Below are positions 7,288 through 15,181 of a DNA stretch of 64,000 bases, piece by piece. The stretch's first letter is position 1; the number at the start of each line of letters is the position of its first letter. The stretch lies in assembly GCA_017472085.1 (NCBI GenBank), contig JAFUQZ010000062.1:20627-84626 (forward strand), in the 5' to 3' direction. The stretch comes from Akkermansia sp. (GTDB taxonomy: Bacteria > Verrucomicrobiota > Verrucomicrobiia > Verrucomicrobiales > Akkermansiaceae). Under the pieces are notes generated by a model that worked only from the letters and a program-made list of their open reading frames with translations, did no database searches and was not told where the DNA came from. The position numbers and the translations under genes are program-made.

Positions 7288-8694
7288 ATGAATCAGATAT
7301 CCAAAGCACAACGCATACTGTTTGTCATACCGGCTTATTCCATGTATCCTCGGGGGCGCTATGTCATGCCTCTGGGGATTTTATATGTGTCTGCCGCCGC
7401 CAAATCCGCCGGGTTGGATGTATGCTGCCTGAACCTCAATCATGAGACGGGGGATCCGGGTAAAGCTCTTTCCCGTAAGATTGAAGAAACAGGCTGTACC
7501 ATTGTTGCCGTAGGGGGACTATCCGGAGAGTTTAAAGACCTGTATGCTGTACTGAGGCATGTGCGAAGACACTACCCGGAAATCACTACTGTAGTGGGTG
7601 GTGGTATTATAACAGCAACCCCCGAGGTGGCCATGCAGGCTTTGGAATTTGCAGATATCGGCATTATAGGCGAGGGGGATGAAACTATTGTGGAGTTGGT
7701 GAAGGCTCTCGAAAATCATACTCCCCTGGATGAAGTGGCCGGTATTGTGCATAAGCAGGGCGAAACATGGGTTCAGACGGCTCGCCGCAGGGATGTACAG
7801 AATCTGGATGCGCTACCTTTACCGGATTATGACGGATTTGAGTTCGCTCATTATTTGGCAACAAATAATCTTGGTTATGGGAATCAAGGAGAACCGCTTT
7901 CTCCGGTGAACATTGTGGGTAGTCGCTCCTGTCCATATATGTGCAGTTTTTGTTTTCATCCTTCCGGCCGAACATACAGAGAGCGTAGTCTCGATTCCGT
8001 GTTTTTGGAAATAGACTACCTATTGGAGAAATACCCGGGTATAAACCACATCGCCATGCGAGAAGAACTCTTTGCCTCTCGCCCGGAGCGAATCAGCGAG
8101 TTCTGTCGCCGCATTGCAGACTACAAACTGTATTGGAGCATTCAGCTGCGGGTGGATAATGTAAGTGAGTCGGTTCTGAGGGATTTATCCACAGCAGGCT
8201 GTTTTGCCGTATTCATCGGGACAGAAAGCATGGATGATACTGTGCTGAAAAGCATGAATAAGCGAGTTACCTCCGAGCAGTCTTGCCAGGCTTTGCAGCA
8301 AGCTGCTCGGAGTGGTGTCCCTATCCGAACCGGACTTATATTCGGAGATAAAGCTGAGACACAGGAATCATATCGCCGCACCTTATCCTGGTATAGACAA
8401 CAGGATAGTTATTCAGAAATACAGAAACGCCCGCTTATCACAGTAGATATGCTTGTTCCTTTTCCCGGGTCAGCCATTTATCGCTATGCCTGCCGCAAAG
8501 GAATAATCCCGGATGAAGTGGAATACCTGCGCATGGGGTGTCCCCTGGTCAATCTGACTGATATGCCGGAAGATGATTTTCTGGATATGATGCGCTGCGT
8601 GCAAGCGATTAACGGAAGGTCGTATCAGTATTTAAGCGGGAATGCATTACGAGAAATTTCTCCTCCTTCATGCTGCGAGATTATACAACGATGA
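7288..8694 (+). CDS. Cobalamin-binding radical SAM enzyme
   Basis: This 468-residue protein has an N-terminal B12-binding-like Rossmann domain (about residues 8-150; starts RILFVIPAYS, with MPLGILYVSAAAK and VGGGIITATPE), then a PLPDYDGF linker typical of class B radical SAM methylases, then the radical SAM core with Cys215-x3-Cys219-x2-Cys222 (CPYMCSFC). No DxHxxG cobalamin motif is visible, so cobalamin would be bound base-off without His ligation, as in several peptide methylases. Class B enzymes usually methylate unreactive carbon, or phosphorus. The likely substrate is the neighbouring precursor. The upstream in-frame ATG at 7213 lies inside the formyltransferase gene, and 7288 sits right after that gene's stop. 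It is the last gene of the cluster. Confidence 0.87.
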   Translation: MNQISKAQRILFVIPAYSMYPRGRYVMPLGILYVSAAAKSAGLDVCCLNLNHETGDPGKALSRKIEETGCTIVAVGGLSGEFKDLYAVLRHVRRHYPEITTVVGGGIITATPEVAMQALEFADIGIIGEGDETIVELVKALENHTPLDEVAGIVHKQGETWVQTARRRDVQNLDALPLPDYDGFEFAHYLATNNLGYGNQGEPLSPVNIVGSRSCPYMCSFCFHPSGRTYRERSLDSVFLEIDYLLEKYPGINHIAMREELFASRPERISEFCRRIADYKLYWSIQLRVDNVSESVLRDLSTAGCFAVFIGTESMDDTVLKSMNKRVTSEQSCQALQQAARSGVPIRTGLIFGDKAETQESYRRTLSWYRQQDSYSEIQKRPLITVDMLVPFPGSAIYRYACRKGIIPDEVEYLRMGCPLVNLTDMPEDDFLDMMRCVQAINGRSYQYLSGNALREISPPSCCEIIQR

Positions 8695-8805
8695 GGCATT
8701 CTCAGTCTTTTCCGTGGCTATCGGGCCACAAAGGGGGAGGGCAGTCTCAAGCTCCCGACAGTGGTGAAGACTCTCTGCTGATATGATACTACTAACAGTT
8801 TTGCA

Positions 8806-8834
8806 TTGCAATATGATAAAAAAAAGAGTTTAAT
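8806..8834 (+). promoter_or_regulatory. Promoter of the 8841 gene
   Basis: TTGCAA (8806-8811), 17 bp, TTTAAT (8829-8834), then 6 bases to the ATG at 8841, which predicts a leaderless transcript. The rest of 8695-8840 contains only a small hairpin (GTGGC/GCCAC near 8720) and no clear terminator for the RiPP operon. Confidence 0.6.
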
Positions 8835-8840
8835 ACATCC

Positions 8841-10610
8841 ATGAAAAATCTAGTAGCAAAGGTAGTCAGAGCAGGGGGGCGGAGTGGGATGCTGGGCCTG
8901 GTATATATGCTTCCTCTTATCCCGCTCTCTTGTCAGGCTGTTGCGGAGCCTGCAGAAGGTGCAACTGTTGTGGCGAAGCAGCTTTCCGATAATGGTGCAA
9001 AATATGTGGAAGCTGCAGCGGCCTCAGCAGCTTTCAGCGAGTTTCAAAGCATTCTGCATGGATATTCGAATGTTTTTCTGGAATCGGAGGTGTTGAGTAT
9101 TTTAAAGGAAAAAGAGGTTTCCCGTAAACAATTCGAGAAAGATGTGGCGGCGTATGAGCTGAAAGAAAATGAATGGGGCTATGTTGAAAGAGAGGAAGAT
9201 GATTATGTCAGGACGGTGCAGGATATCAAATTGCTGCGTCGCGCGATGACTGAAGTTTCGGAAAAGGCAGAAACTCTGCATCGTGCTCTGCTGAGTTTTG
9301 CCGGAAAGAGCATCCAAACGGCGCTGGATAATAAGGCTGTCAAGCAGGATGAGTCCGGGAATCTTACAGCAGCGGATGCAGAAATGGCTTACCGGGAGTT
9401 TTCTCTGTCGATGGTTCGACTGTTTGCTCGCGATTTGGTGGCGTTCCGCAGTCATGCTCAGTGGCTGGAGGGAGATGTGCAAAGTGAGTCGCCCAACAGG
9501 GCTCCGCGCTCTATTGCGGTATCTCAGTATCTGAGCTGTAACGGCAATAATTCGGAAATTATCATGAGTGCCGACGGCGCTCGGCATCTGTGGTCCAGAC
9601 AGTTGGCTATAGTGGAAGGTGATTTGTTTTCTTTGCCCGATGGGGGGACGACCTACACGGATCCCATCAGCCGGGCAGAGTGGGGGGCTTCCCGTGCGGC
9701 GACGAAAAAGACAGTTGCGGTACTGAAAAAAGAATGGGATGGAGTGAAAGCTGCTTATGCGGCGTACATGAAAGCATGGGAGGATGCTTTTGCTCCCATG
9801 CCCGGATACCGCGGCAGCGGAACTCCGTATTGGTGCACAGATATGTGCATGCATATGTTTTCCCATTGGGAGGAGTTGGTCAGCTGGTTGCTTTTCCGTA
9901 ATCAAACAGAGTTATCTGTGGTGAACAAGGATTGCTTCATGCTGAGACTTCCGGGGAAAGAGGCAAATGAATTTGCGAACCAATACTATGAAAAGCTGTC
10001 AGAAGCGGTGAAACATCAGGTGAGGGATAAAGAGGATGGGGAGGATGAGCCTGAAGTGGTGGATTTCCGGGAACAGGTCGCAAGGCTCTACGATGCTCGT
10101 TTGCGCTATGCCATCGCCGGAATCTCCTGTGAATTTTACGGTGATGATGCGCGTATTGCCGAAGAAACGGAGAAGGCTCGCCACCAGATTAAAGAAGCGA
10201 TGCAGCAAGATATTGCGGCAATGTTCTCCCGCGCTGACGCCGCCTCTGCTGATACGATGCATGATGTTCATTCCTCGCGCGATGGATTAGAGCTGTGGCG
10301 TAACCAAATGAGATTGATGATGACAGAGATAGGCAAGTCTTACGAAGATTACGCGATTCCTAAGCCATTCGGCCCGGCTGCAGTATCGTTCAGCGAGACG
10401 CATGTACAGCGCATTCAGGATTTGCTGAAAGAGACGGATGCTGCGTGGAATTGGTATCGACGCAGCTGGAATGTTCAGTTGTGTTGTCTCCACGTTGCCG
10501 GTAATAAGGAGTTGTTGCTGCACGCTCTCCGCGATCAATGGCTGAAAGACCTGTACCGCCGGGCATACTCGCAGGAAAGCTCAGAAGAAGAAATAGAACC
10601 GGAAAATTAA
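8841..10610 (+). CDS. Large secreted or lipidated protein of unknown function
   Basis: The 589-residue protein has a long signal peptide with a possible lipobox (PLSC, about residues 28-31). The mature part is mostly helical and charged, rich in Glu, Ala and Arg, with no catalytic motif I recognise. Two segments (near WDGVKAAYAAYMKAWEDAF and DAAWNWYRRSW) resemble the AWxxYRxxW pattern of LprI/DUF1311 periplasmic proteins, though only weakly. The C-terminus is acidic (EESSEEE-like). It has its own promoter 29 bases long ending 6 bases before ATG, so it is probably not part of the RiPP operon, but it is the first gene after it and could be a target, partner or immunity factor. No function is assigned. 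Confidence 0.7.
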   Translation: MKNLVAKVVRAGGRSGMLGLVYMLPLIPLSCQAVAEPAEGATVVAKQLSDNGAKYVEAAAASAAFSEFQSILHGYSNVFLESEVLSILKEKEVSRKQFEKDVAAYELKENEWGYVEREEDDYVRTVQDIKLLRRAMTEVSEKAETLHRALLSFAGKSIQTALDNKAVKQDESGNLTAADAEMAYREFSLSMVRLFARDLVAFRSHAQWLEGDVQSESPNRAPRSIAVSQYLSCNGNNSEIIMSADGARHLWSRQLAIVEGDLFSLPDGGTTYTDPISRAEWGASRAATKKTVAVLKKEWDGVKAAYAAYMKAWEDAFAPMPGYRGSGTPYWCTDMCMHMFSHWEELVSWLLFRNQTELSVVNKDCFMLRLPGKEANEFANQYYEKLSEAVKHQVRDKEDGEDEPEVVDFREQVARLYDARLRYAIAGISCEFYGDDARIAEETEKARHQIKEAMQQDIAAMFSRADAASADTMHDVHSSRDGLELWRNQMRLMMTEIGKSYEDYAIPKPFGPAAVSFSETHVQRIQDLLKETDAAWNWYRRSWNVQLCCLHVAGNKELLLHALRDQWLKDLYRRAYSQESSEEEIEPEN

Positions 10611-10625
10611 ACCTCTTTGTGAGAT

Positions 10626-11027
10626 ATGTTCAGATGTTGTTGTATCGGTCTTGTTGTAGCATCCGTATGTTGTTGCTGCCAAAACGACTCGCTTCTTGAT
10701 TCGCCATGCTTGCGCGAGCTGATGAAAGATGCGAGGCCTCCGGGTGTGACGATAAGAGACCTCAACGGCTTTTATTGGAATTATATCAGAGATAAGTCGC
10801 CATGGGAAAGTGCTGATGATTACGCACTTTTCCTTATTGATTATCTCGGAGCTCGAGCAGATCGGGACGAAGCAACCATTTCTTATTCTGACCGGTGTAC
10901 TGCTGCTTATAATTATAATCGGTGCGTTCTGTTTTGTAAGCGTGAACCATCTTTCCGCCATAGGGAGGAATTGCTGAGAACCATGGAAGCTTACAGAGTC
11001 AGATATAAACTCGACTTCAAAAATTAG
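10626..11027 (+). CDS. Small cysteine-rich lipoprotein, unknown
   Basis: This 133-residue protein starts 15 bases after the previous stop, so the two are probably co-transcribed. The N-terminus is a hydrophobic signal with six cysteines in the first about 20 residues (FRCCC and VCCCC), probably a lipoprotein signal. The mature part has DLNGFYWNYIRDKSPWESADDYALF and three further cysteines, with no recognised domain. It is more AT-rich than most of the window. Its function is unknown. Being paired with the 8841 lipoprotein suggests that the two act together in the envelope, which is only inference. Confidence 0.65.
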   Translation: MFRCCCIGLVVASVCCCCQNDSLLDSPCLRELMKDARPPGVTIRDLNGFYWNYIRDKSPWESADDYALFLIDYLGARADRDEATISYSDRCTAAYNYNRCVLFCKREPSFRHREELLRTMEAYRVRYKLDFKN

Positions 11028-11133
11028 GCATTACGCATATTATGCGAAGTTGTAACAAAGTGCCAAATGAAGACGAAAATCGAGTTCCCTGTGTTCAAAT
11101 GATGGGAATTCGGGCGTGTGGCGGGATTCTTTC

Positions 11134-11162
11134 TTGACGCATGGGCGTGGTCGCGTTAGGAT
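11134..11162 (+). promoter_or_regulatory. Promoter of the OsmC-family gene
   Basis: TTGACG (11134-11139), 17 bp, TAGGAT (11157-11162), then 6 bases to ATG 11169. This gives a predicted leaderless start. Confidence 0.7.
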
Positions 11163-11168
11163 GCTGAC

Positions 11169-11576
11169 ATGGTAAAGTGTCATGTTACATATCAAGGTGG
11201 GCTGCATTGTGAATTGCAGCATGAACCGTCGGGAGCCACGGTGTGCAGCGATGCGCCCGTAGATAACCGTGGTAAGGGTGAATCATTTTCACCGACAGAC
11301 TTGATGTGTTCAGCCATGGCAGCCTGCATGGCCACTATCATGGGAATTTATGCTGAGGACAACGGTCTTGATTTGTCCGGCGCCAGACTGAGCGTCGGCA
11401 AAGTAATGAGTGCCAATCCCCGCCGCATAGCTCGCATCGAGACAGAAATCACCATTCCGCTTCCGGCAGATACGCCCCATGCGAAGGCGCTGGAGGAATG
11501 TGTGCTGGGGAGCCCGGCTATGCGGAGTCTGCACCCGGACATTGAAGTGCCGATTACCTGGAACTGGGTTGGTTGA
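11169..11576 (+). CDS. OsmC-family peroxiredoxin-like protein
   Basis: This 135-residue protein has the OsmC/Ohr-fold layout: an N-terminal beta region with a substrate-like strand (TYQGGLHCELQ), the GKGESFSPTDLM helix start, and a helix with cysteines in MCSAMAACMA that holds the peroxidatic Cys. The second conserved cysteine of the family would be the one in LEECVLG. OsmC-like proteins reduce organic peroxides or act on unknown thiols in the cytoplasm. It is closest to the YhfA-like branch because of the short length and the PTDL motif. It has its own promoter with a -10 box 6 bases from the ATG. Confidence 0.85.
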   Translation: MVKCHVTYQGGLHCELQHEPSGATVCSDAPVDNRGKGESFSPTDLMCSAMAACMATIMGIYAEDNGLDLSGARLSVGKVMSANPRRIARIETEITIPLPADTPHAKALEECVLGSPAMRSLHPDIEVPITWNWVG

Positions 11577-11599
11577 TTCATGGAGTTTGCGAAAATCAC

Positions 11600-12049
11600 A
11601 TGAGAAACCGCTTCACATATATCTGCTGCATCCTCCCGGCACTATTCCTGCTCAATAATCTGCCGAGATTCTTTCATGGGAATTGGTCGCTGTTCGTGGC
11701 CGGAATCCTGGCTGTGGCGGTGTGGACTCTGGTGTGGCTGCGGTTATACAGCACGAAGAGCCTTCGGCCGGAGTTCGCCATACTCGCCATTGTGCCGCAA
11801 ATGGCTGTGTACAGCCTTGCAAACGCAGGAAGTGAAGCTATAAGCTATTTTAACACAACGGTTTACCAGAATATATACACCCTGCTCTGGATAGCGGCAG
11901 CGTTCGTGGGAATCCGCAGCATGAGAGCCGGGGCATGGGAAAAGCCCAAGGGGAAAAAGGATGCAGTCTATGTGATGATGTCCATCCTGACAGCCATTTA
12001 CTGCTTCTATAGTTGCGCATCATTCTATGCGTTAATATCGAATAAATAA
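11600..12049 (+). CDS. Small four-helix membrane protein, unknown
   Basis: The 149-residue protein has four hydrophobic stretches long enough to span the membrane, at about residues 7-25, 32-48, 56-72 and 85-100, plus a last one near 125-145. It has no family motif I recognise. It starts 23 bases after the OsmC stop, so it is probably in the same transcript. A TTG at 11573 is in frame and overlaps the OsmC stop, but ATG 11600 followed by a basic n-region is the better start. The function is unknown. Confidence 0.65.
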   Translation: MRNRFTYICCILPALFLLNNLPRFFHGNWSLFVAGILAVAVWTLVWLRLYSTKSLRPEFAILAIVPQMAVYSLANAGSEAISYFNTTVYQNIYTLLWIAAAFVGIRSMRAGAWEKPKGKKDAVYVMMSILTAIYCFYSCASFYALISNK

Positions 12050-12067
12050 CATTTACCATAAAACATC

Positions 12068-12931
12068 ATGAAAAAGGAAATTATCATTGGCATGACGGCC
12101 GCAGTATTGGCTTCCTGCTCTCAGACAGAACAGTTGGCGTCCGAAATCCGCCCGGACCAGATTGATGGACATGCCCGGATTATTACGCGCTATCAGCCCA
12201 TAGCGGCCACCCCGGCTCCCGCACCATCGAAGCCCATCCTCCGGCAACAGCAGAAGCCCACACCGCCGCCGGTGACAATGCCCCCTGCCCCCCTGCCCCC
12301 GGTTCCGGAAGAAATAACGACTCCTTCCGTACCCGTTGTAAAACCGGCTCCTGCGCCAACACCACAACCCGTTGCACCTGCGCCCAAACCTGCGCTGACC
12401 CCGGCCGTTGTTACCCAGAAGCAGCCCGTGGTAACCGTTCCTGCACCTGCGCCCAAACCTGCGCTGACCCCGGCCGTTGTTACCCAGAAGCAGCCCGTGG
12501 TAACCGTTCCTGCACCTGCGCCCAAGCCTGAGCCGACCCCGGCGGTTGTTACCCAGAAGCAGCCCGTGGTAGCCGCACCTGCACCTGCGCCCAAGCCTGA
12601 GTCGACCCCGGCGGTTGTCACCCAGAAGCAGCCCGTGGTAGCCACCCCTGCTCCTGCACCCAGGCCCAAGGTTGCACAGCAGCCACAACCCCGCTTGTCC
12701 ACGCCCCCGACAACTGCGGAAAAGGCGCTTCCTCCCGTGCCGACCAGCCTGACAACCGCAACTCCGAAGCCGGAAGCGAAGCCTACCACCCCTGAACCGA
12801 CCGCCGTTGAACAGCGTCAGCCCTCCGTGTCATCTCCGGGCGCTGCAAATCTGCGCACGTTCGGGGGCCGCGCGTTCCCTGTGATGCCCGGCCAGCGTCG
12901 TGGGCTTCACACTACCCGTCCTGCAAACTGA
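12068..12931 (+). CDS. Proline-rich lipoprotein with tandem repeats
   Basis: The 287-residue protein has a signal peptide and lipobox (LASC, about residues 14-17). Almost all of the mature chain is Pro/Ala/Val/Thr-rich and low complexity. It contains four tandem 23-residue repeats of the form PAPAPKPxxTPAVVTQKQPVV, encoded by 69-bp DNA repeats, then a further Pro-rich stretch and a basic C-terminus (PGQRRGLHTTRP). Such chains act as extended spacers that cross the periplasm or cell wall, as in TonB or TolA linkers. No globular or peptidoglycan-binding domain is visible. The basic tail might bind a partner. The exact role is unknown. Confidence 0.75.
   Translation: MKKEIIIGMTAAVLASCSQTEQLASEIRPDQIDGHARIITRYQPIAATPAPAPSKPILRQQQKPTPPPVTMPPAPLPPVPEEITTPSVPVVKPAPAPTPQPVAPAPKPALTPAVVTQKQPVVTVPAPAPKPALTPAVVTQKQPVVTVPAPAPKPEPTPAVVTQKQPVVAAPAPAPKPESTPAVVTQKQPVVATPAPAPRPKVAQQPQPRLSTPPTTAEKALPPVPTSLTTATPKPEAKPTTPEPTAVEQRQPSVSSPGAANLRTFGGRAFPVMPGQRRGLHTTRPAN
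12374..12649 (+). repeat. Four tandem 69-bp coding repeats
   Basis: Units start at 12374, 12443, 12512 and 12581, with a degenerate fifth start at 12650. Units 1 and 2 are almost identical; units 3 and 4 differ at a few codons (for example GCGCTG to GAGCCG/GAGTCG). The length is a multiple of three, so gain or loss of units keeps the frame. Confidence 0.9.
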
Positions 12932-12945
12932 TTTTCTCTTCTATC

Positions 12946-13674
12946 ATGCCGAAACAGCGCTTAGATGTACTGGTAAGCTCGCTGGGACTCTGTGAGTCCC
13001 GCGAGCAGGCACAACGCCTGATTCTGGCAGGAGAAGTCTTTGTGAAAGGACAACCTGTTACCAAACCCGGAACAAAGGTGGATGATTCTCTGCCTGTCAC
13101 CGTTCGGAATAAACCGAAGTATGTGAGCCGGGGCGGATTGAAACTGGAGGGCGCACTGAAGGCCTTTCCCGTCACTGCCGAGGGCAAGGTGTGTCTGGAT
13201 ATCGGTTCTTCCACCGGAGGATTCACCGATTGTCTGCTTCAGAATGGGGCCTTGCGTGTACATGCCGTGGATGTAGGCACCAATCAGCTGGCGTGGAAAC
13301 TGCGGACTGACCCCCGGGTCATTGTCAAAGAACAGTTTAACGCCCGATACATGACCCCGGATGACTTAGGCGAAAAAGTGCAGCTGATTGTGAGCGACGT
13401 GTCCTTTATCTCGCTCACCAAAATCCTCCCGGCGGCCTATGCCTGTCTGGCAGAGGGGGGGGAGATGCTCGTGCTCATCAAGCCTCAGTTCGAGCTGCAG
13501 CCGGAAGATATCGGTCCCGGGGGGATTGTGCGTGACCCTGCCCTGCATCAGCGTGCCGTGAATAAAATCCACGACTTTGTGGTCAATGAGCTGCATCGGG
13601 AATGGTGCGGTGTAGCAGATTCCCCCATCAAGGGAATGGAAGGTAACAAAGAGTTCCTCGCCTGGCTGAAATGA
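12946..13674 (+). CDS. tlyA: TlyA-family rRNA methyltransferase/hemolysin-like protein
   Basis: This 242-residue protein has an N-terminal S4 RNA-binding domain (residues about 4-65; RLDVLVSSLGLCESREQAQRL, then GEVFVKG) and an FtsJ-like methyltransferase domain. The SAM site is LDIGSSTGGFTDCLL (about residues 84-98), and VSDVSFISL and LIKPQFE supply the Asp and Lys of the K-D-K-E type catalytic set. TlyA methylates ribose 2'-OH groups of rRNA; the 'hemolysin' name is historical. The length matches the usual 240-270. It lies 14 bases after the proline-rich lipoprotein gene. Confidence 0.9.
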   Translation: MPKQRLDVLVSSLGLCESREQAQRLILAGEVFVKGQPVTKPGTKVDDSLPVTVRNKPKYVSRGGLKLEGALKAFPVTAEGKVCLDIGSSTGGFTDCLLQNGALRVHAVDVGTNQLAWKLRTDPRVIVKEQFNARYMTPDDLGEKVQLIVSDVSFISLTKILPAAYACLAEGGEMLVLIKPQFELQPEDIGPGGIVRDPALHQRAVNKIHDFVVNELHREWCGVADSPIKGMEGNKEFLAWLK

Positions 13675-13736
13675 AATAAGCGAGGAGTCCCCCAATAATT
13701 AGTGAACGGGAGGGAGCGAAAGGTGCTCCCATCTGC

Positions 13737-14252
13737 ATGAAAAACTGTGTGAGGACCTGCATCTGTGCTGCTGTCAATGCCCCCTGGGTTTACCGCAATC
13801 GACTGGGTATCATTTTTCTGCGCATCTGCGTAAGCATTCTGATGCTGGGGCACGGGCTGCCGAAGCTGTGGCTGCTGTTGCGAGGCGGCGGGAGCGAATG
13901 GCTCGACCCGCTGGGCATTGGAAGCACCCTATCGCTGGCCCTGTGTGCCTTTGCGGAGGTCTTTTGCAGTTTGTTCCTCATCGTGGGTCTTTTCACACGG
14001 CTGTCAGCCATGGTGCTGCTGATAAACTTCTGGGTGGTAGTGTTCGTTGTGCATGCGCAGGGCAGCTGGGCACAGGCAGAGCTTCCCCTGCTCTATCTGA
14101 TATGCTACGGAACGCTCGTATGCACCGGCGCCGGTCCTCTCAGTCTGGATAGTCTGATGAAACGGCGCCTGCACTGCCACTATTCAGGCAAATCGGCGGC
14201 TTCGCCCGCCTGCTGCGTCAATGATACGGCCAGCGCAGAATCCATCAGGTAA
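13737..14252 (+). CDS. DoxX-family membrane protein
   Basis: The 171-residue protein has four transmembrane helices in the DoxX pattern: LRICVSILMLGHGLPKL (helix 1), then ALCAFAEVFCSLFLIVGLFTRLSAMVLLINF, a conserved DoxX signature, followed by two more helices. DoxX proteins are integral membrane proteins linked to sulfur or redox chemistry in some bacteria; the role here is open. The last about 25 residues (after MKRRLH) are encoded by DNA that is also the end of the convergent gene 14180-14641, a 73-base overlap. This tail is unlike the family and may be an unconstrained extension. Confidence 0.75.
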   Translation: MKNCVRTCICAAVNAPWVYRNRLGIIFLRICVSILMLGHGLPKLWLLLRGGGSEWLDPLGIGSTLSLALCAFAEVFCSLFLIVGLFTRLSAMVLLINFWVVVFVVHAQGSWAQAELPLLYLICYGTLVCTGAGPLSLDSLMKRRLHCHYSGKSAASPACCVNDTASAESIR

Positions 14253-14641
14253 TTCAGGCCGGAGAGTTTCCCACTGTTCAGTGCGGCAGCCAGCTCGGCC
14301 TGCGCCCGTTTATTGCCGGAGAACGCCTGGCGATGAAGCTCCAGCGCAGCCGCATACGCCCACACATTCTTATCCATGGGAAGCTGTGGATTGAGTTGTT
14401 GCATCAGGCTGAGCACCAGTACCGGGAAAACAGGGGTATTCACCGCCTGTCGGGCTTCCTGAAAAAGAGTACTCCATTCCGGATTTGATGCACCGGCAGA
14501 GGGGGTAAGCGGCAACACAGGGCCGGCAGCACCGGAGACCTGTGCCCAGACCTCACTCATTGCTGCCGGGTCCAGCGTGATGGAAGCCTGCTGAGCAGCG
14601 GCGCATCCCACCAGTAATGCGGAAAGGAACAAGCGTTTCAT
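14180..14641 (-). CDS. Small exported or lipidated alpha-helical protein, unknown
   Basis: The 153-residue protein begins MKRLFLSALLVGCAAAQQ, a signal peptide with a possible lipobox at LVGC. The rest is Ala/Leu/Gln-rich helix and includes a repeat-like segment (AYAAALELHRQAFSGNKRAQAELAAALNSGK) that resembles a single Sel1/TPR hairpin. No catalytic motif is seen. It overlaps the stop of the upstream gene by one base (TGATG), so the two are translationally coupled. In-frame starts further upstream lie within that gene and were rejected. Confidence 0.65.
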   Translation of the reverse strand: MKRLFLSALLVGCAAAQQASITLDPAAMSEVWAQVSGAAGPVLPLTPSAGASNPEWSTLFQEARQAVNTPVFPVLVLSLMQQLNPQLPMDKNVWAYAAALELHRQAFSGNKRAQAELAAALNSGKLSGLNYLMDSALAVSLTQQAGEAADLPE

Positions 14642-15099
14642 CAGTTCTTGTTGGAAGCACGGCGACGGAAAGAATGCACGGTGATAAGCCCCCAGGCTTC
14701 CTGCATGCCGGAGGGCACAAACCATGGTTCTTTCTTGATTTTTTCCATCTTGAGGTTGACTTTATTCTGAGCACGAGCCAATTTATCCAGCTGAATATCA
14801 TTCCCTCCCATCAGCACAGGCATGGGGTCAAACATCTTGATAAGCTGTTTGGCTGCGGCCTTGGCGCTCTTCTCGTCTTTTGCAGAATCCACGATCGGCT
14901 CAGCCTCTGCCAGCTTTTCAATCTCTTTGGCATACAGGCGCTCCACAGTAGCCTCGCCGGAGGTGGGTTTCCGCCCTCCCCGGCGCTCTGTTTTTTCCTT
15001 CTTGTCGTCATCCTTATCAGCCAGGGCAACAGAGGAAGTGACCACGAACAACCCCAGCGACAGGGCAGTCAAACGAATCAGAGGATGCAGCGTTCTCAT
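14641..15099 (-). CDS. Small secreted basic protein, unknown
   Basis: The protein is 152 residues from ATG 15099; an in-frame ATG at 15111 would add four residues. The N-terminus is a signal peptide (IRLTALSLGLFVVTSSVALA) cleaved after ALA, followed by a strongly charged Asp/Lys/Glu stretch (DKDDDKKEKTERRGGRK). The middle is helical, then comes an aromatic segment (EPWFVPSGMQEAWG) and a basic C-terminus. I recognise no domain. It is divergent from rsmA, about 80 bases apart, and probably forms a two-gene operon with the next minus-strand gene. Confidence 0.6.
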   Translation of the reverse strand: MRTLHPLIRLTALSLGLFVVTSSVALADKDDDKKEKTERRGGRKPTSGEATVERLYAKEIEKLAEAEPIVDSAKDEKSAKAAAKQLIKMFDPMPVLMGGNDIQLDKLARAQNKVNLKMEKIKKEPWFVPSGMQEAWGLITVHSFRRRASNKN

Positions 15100-15144
15100 C
15101 GCCGCGAGCATAGCACAGAAGCCCTTTCATGTCAAACGGGAATC

Positions 15145-15173
15145 TTGCTTTTCCCCGTTGTTCGCGCTACAAT
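15145..15173 (+). promoter_or_regulatory. Promoter of rsmA-Nudix
   Basis: TTGCTT (15145-15150), 17 bp, TACAAT (15168-15173), 8 bases to ATG 15182. It fixes the start and rules out the long upstream in-frame extension, which would run antisense through the neighbouring gene. Confidence 0.75.
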
Positions 15174-15181
15174 GCGCGCGC

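Noticed and set aside
4030..8694. Known sactipeptide, ranthipeptide or PQQ-type cluster
   Set aside because: No PqqA-like, SCIFF-like or other familiar precursor is present, and the formyltransferase plus cobalamin enzyme do not belong to those classes as I know them.
12374..12649. CRISPR or satellite repeat
   Set aside because: The repeats are in frame, coding and contiguous without spacers.
12053..12789. Long Gly-rich minus-strand frames opposite the proline-rich lipoprotein
   Set aside because: They are mirror translations of the 69-bp repeats; the plus frame has a lipobox and a normal signal peptide, the minus frames do not.
14822..15181. Extended N-terminus of the rsmA frame
   Set aside because: It is antisense to a secreted-protein gene, and a good promoter with ATG 15182 explains the start.
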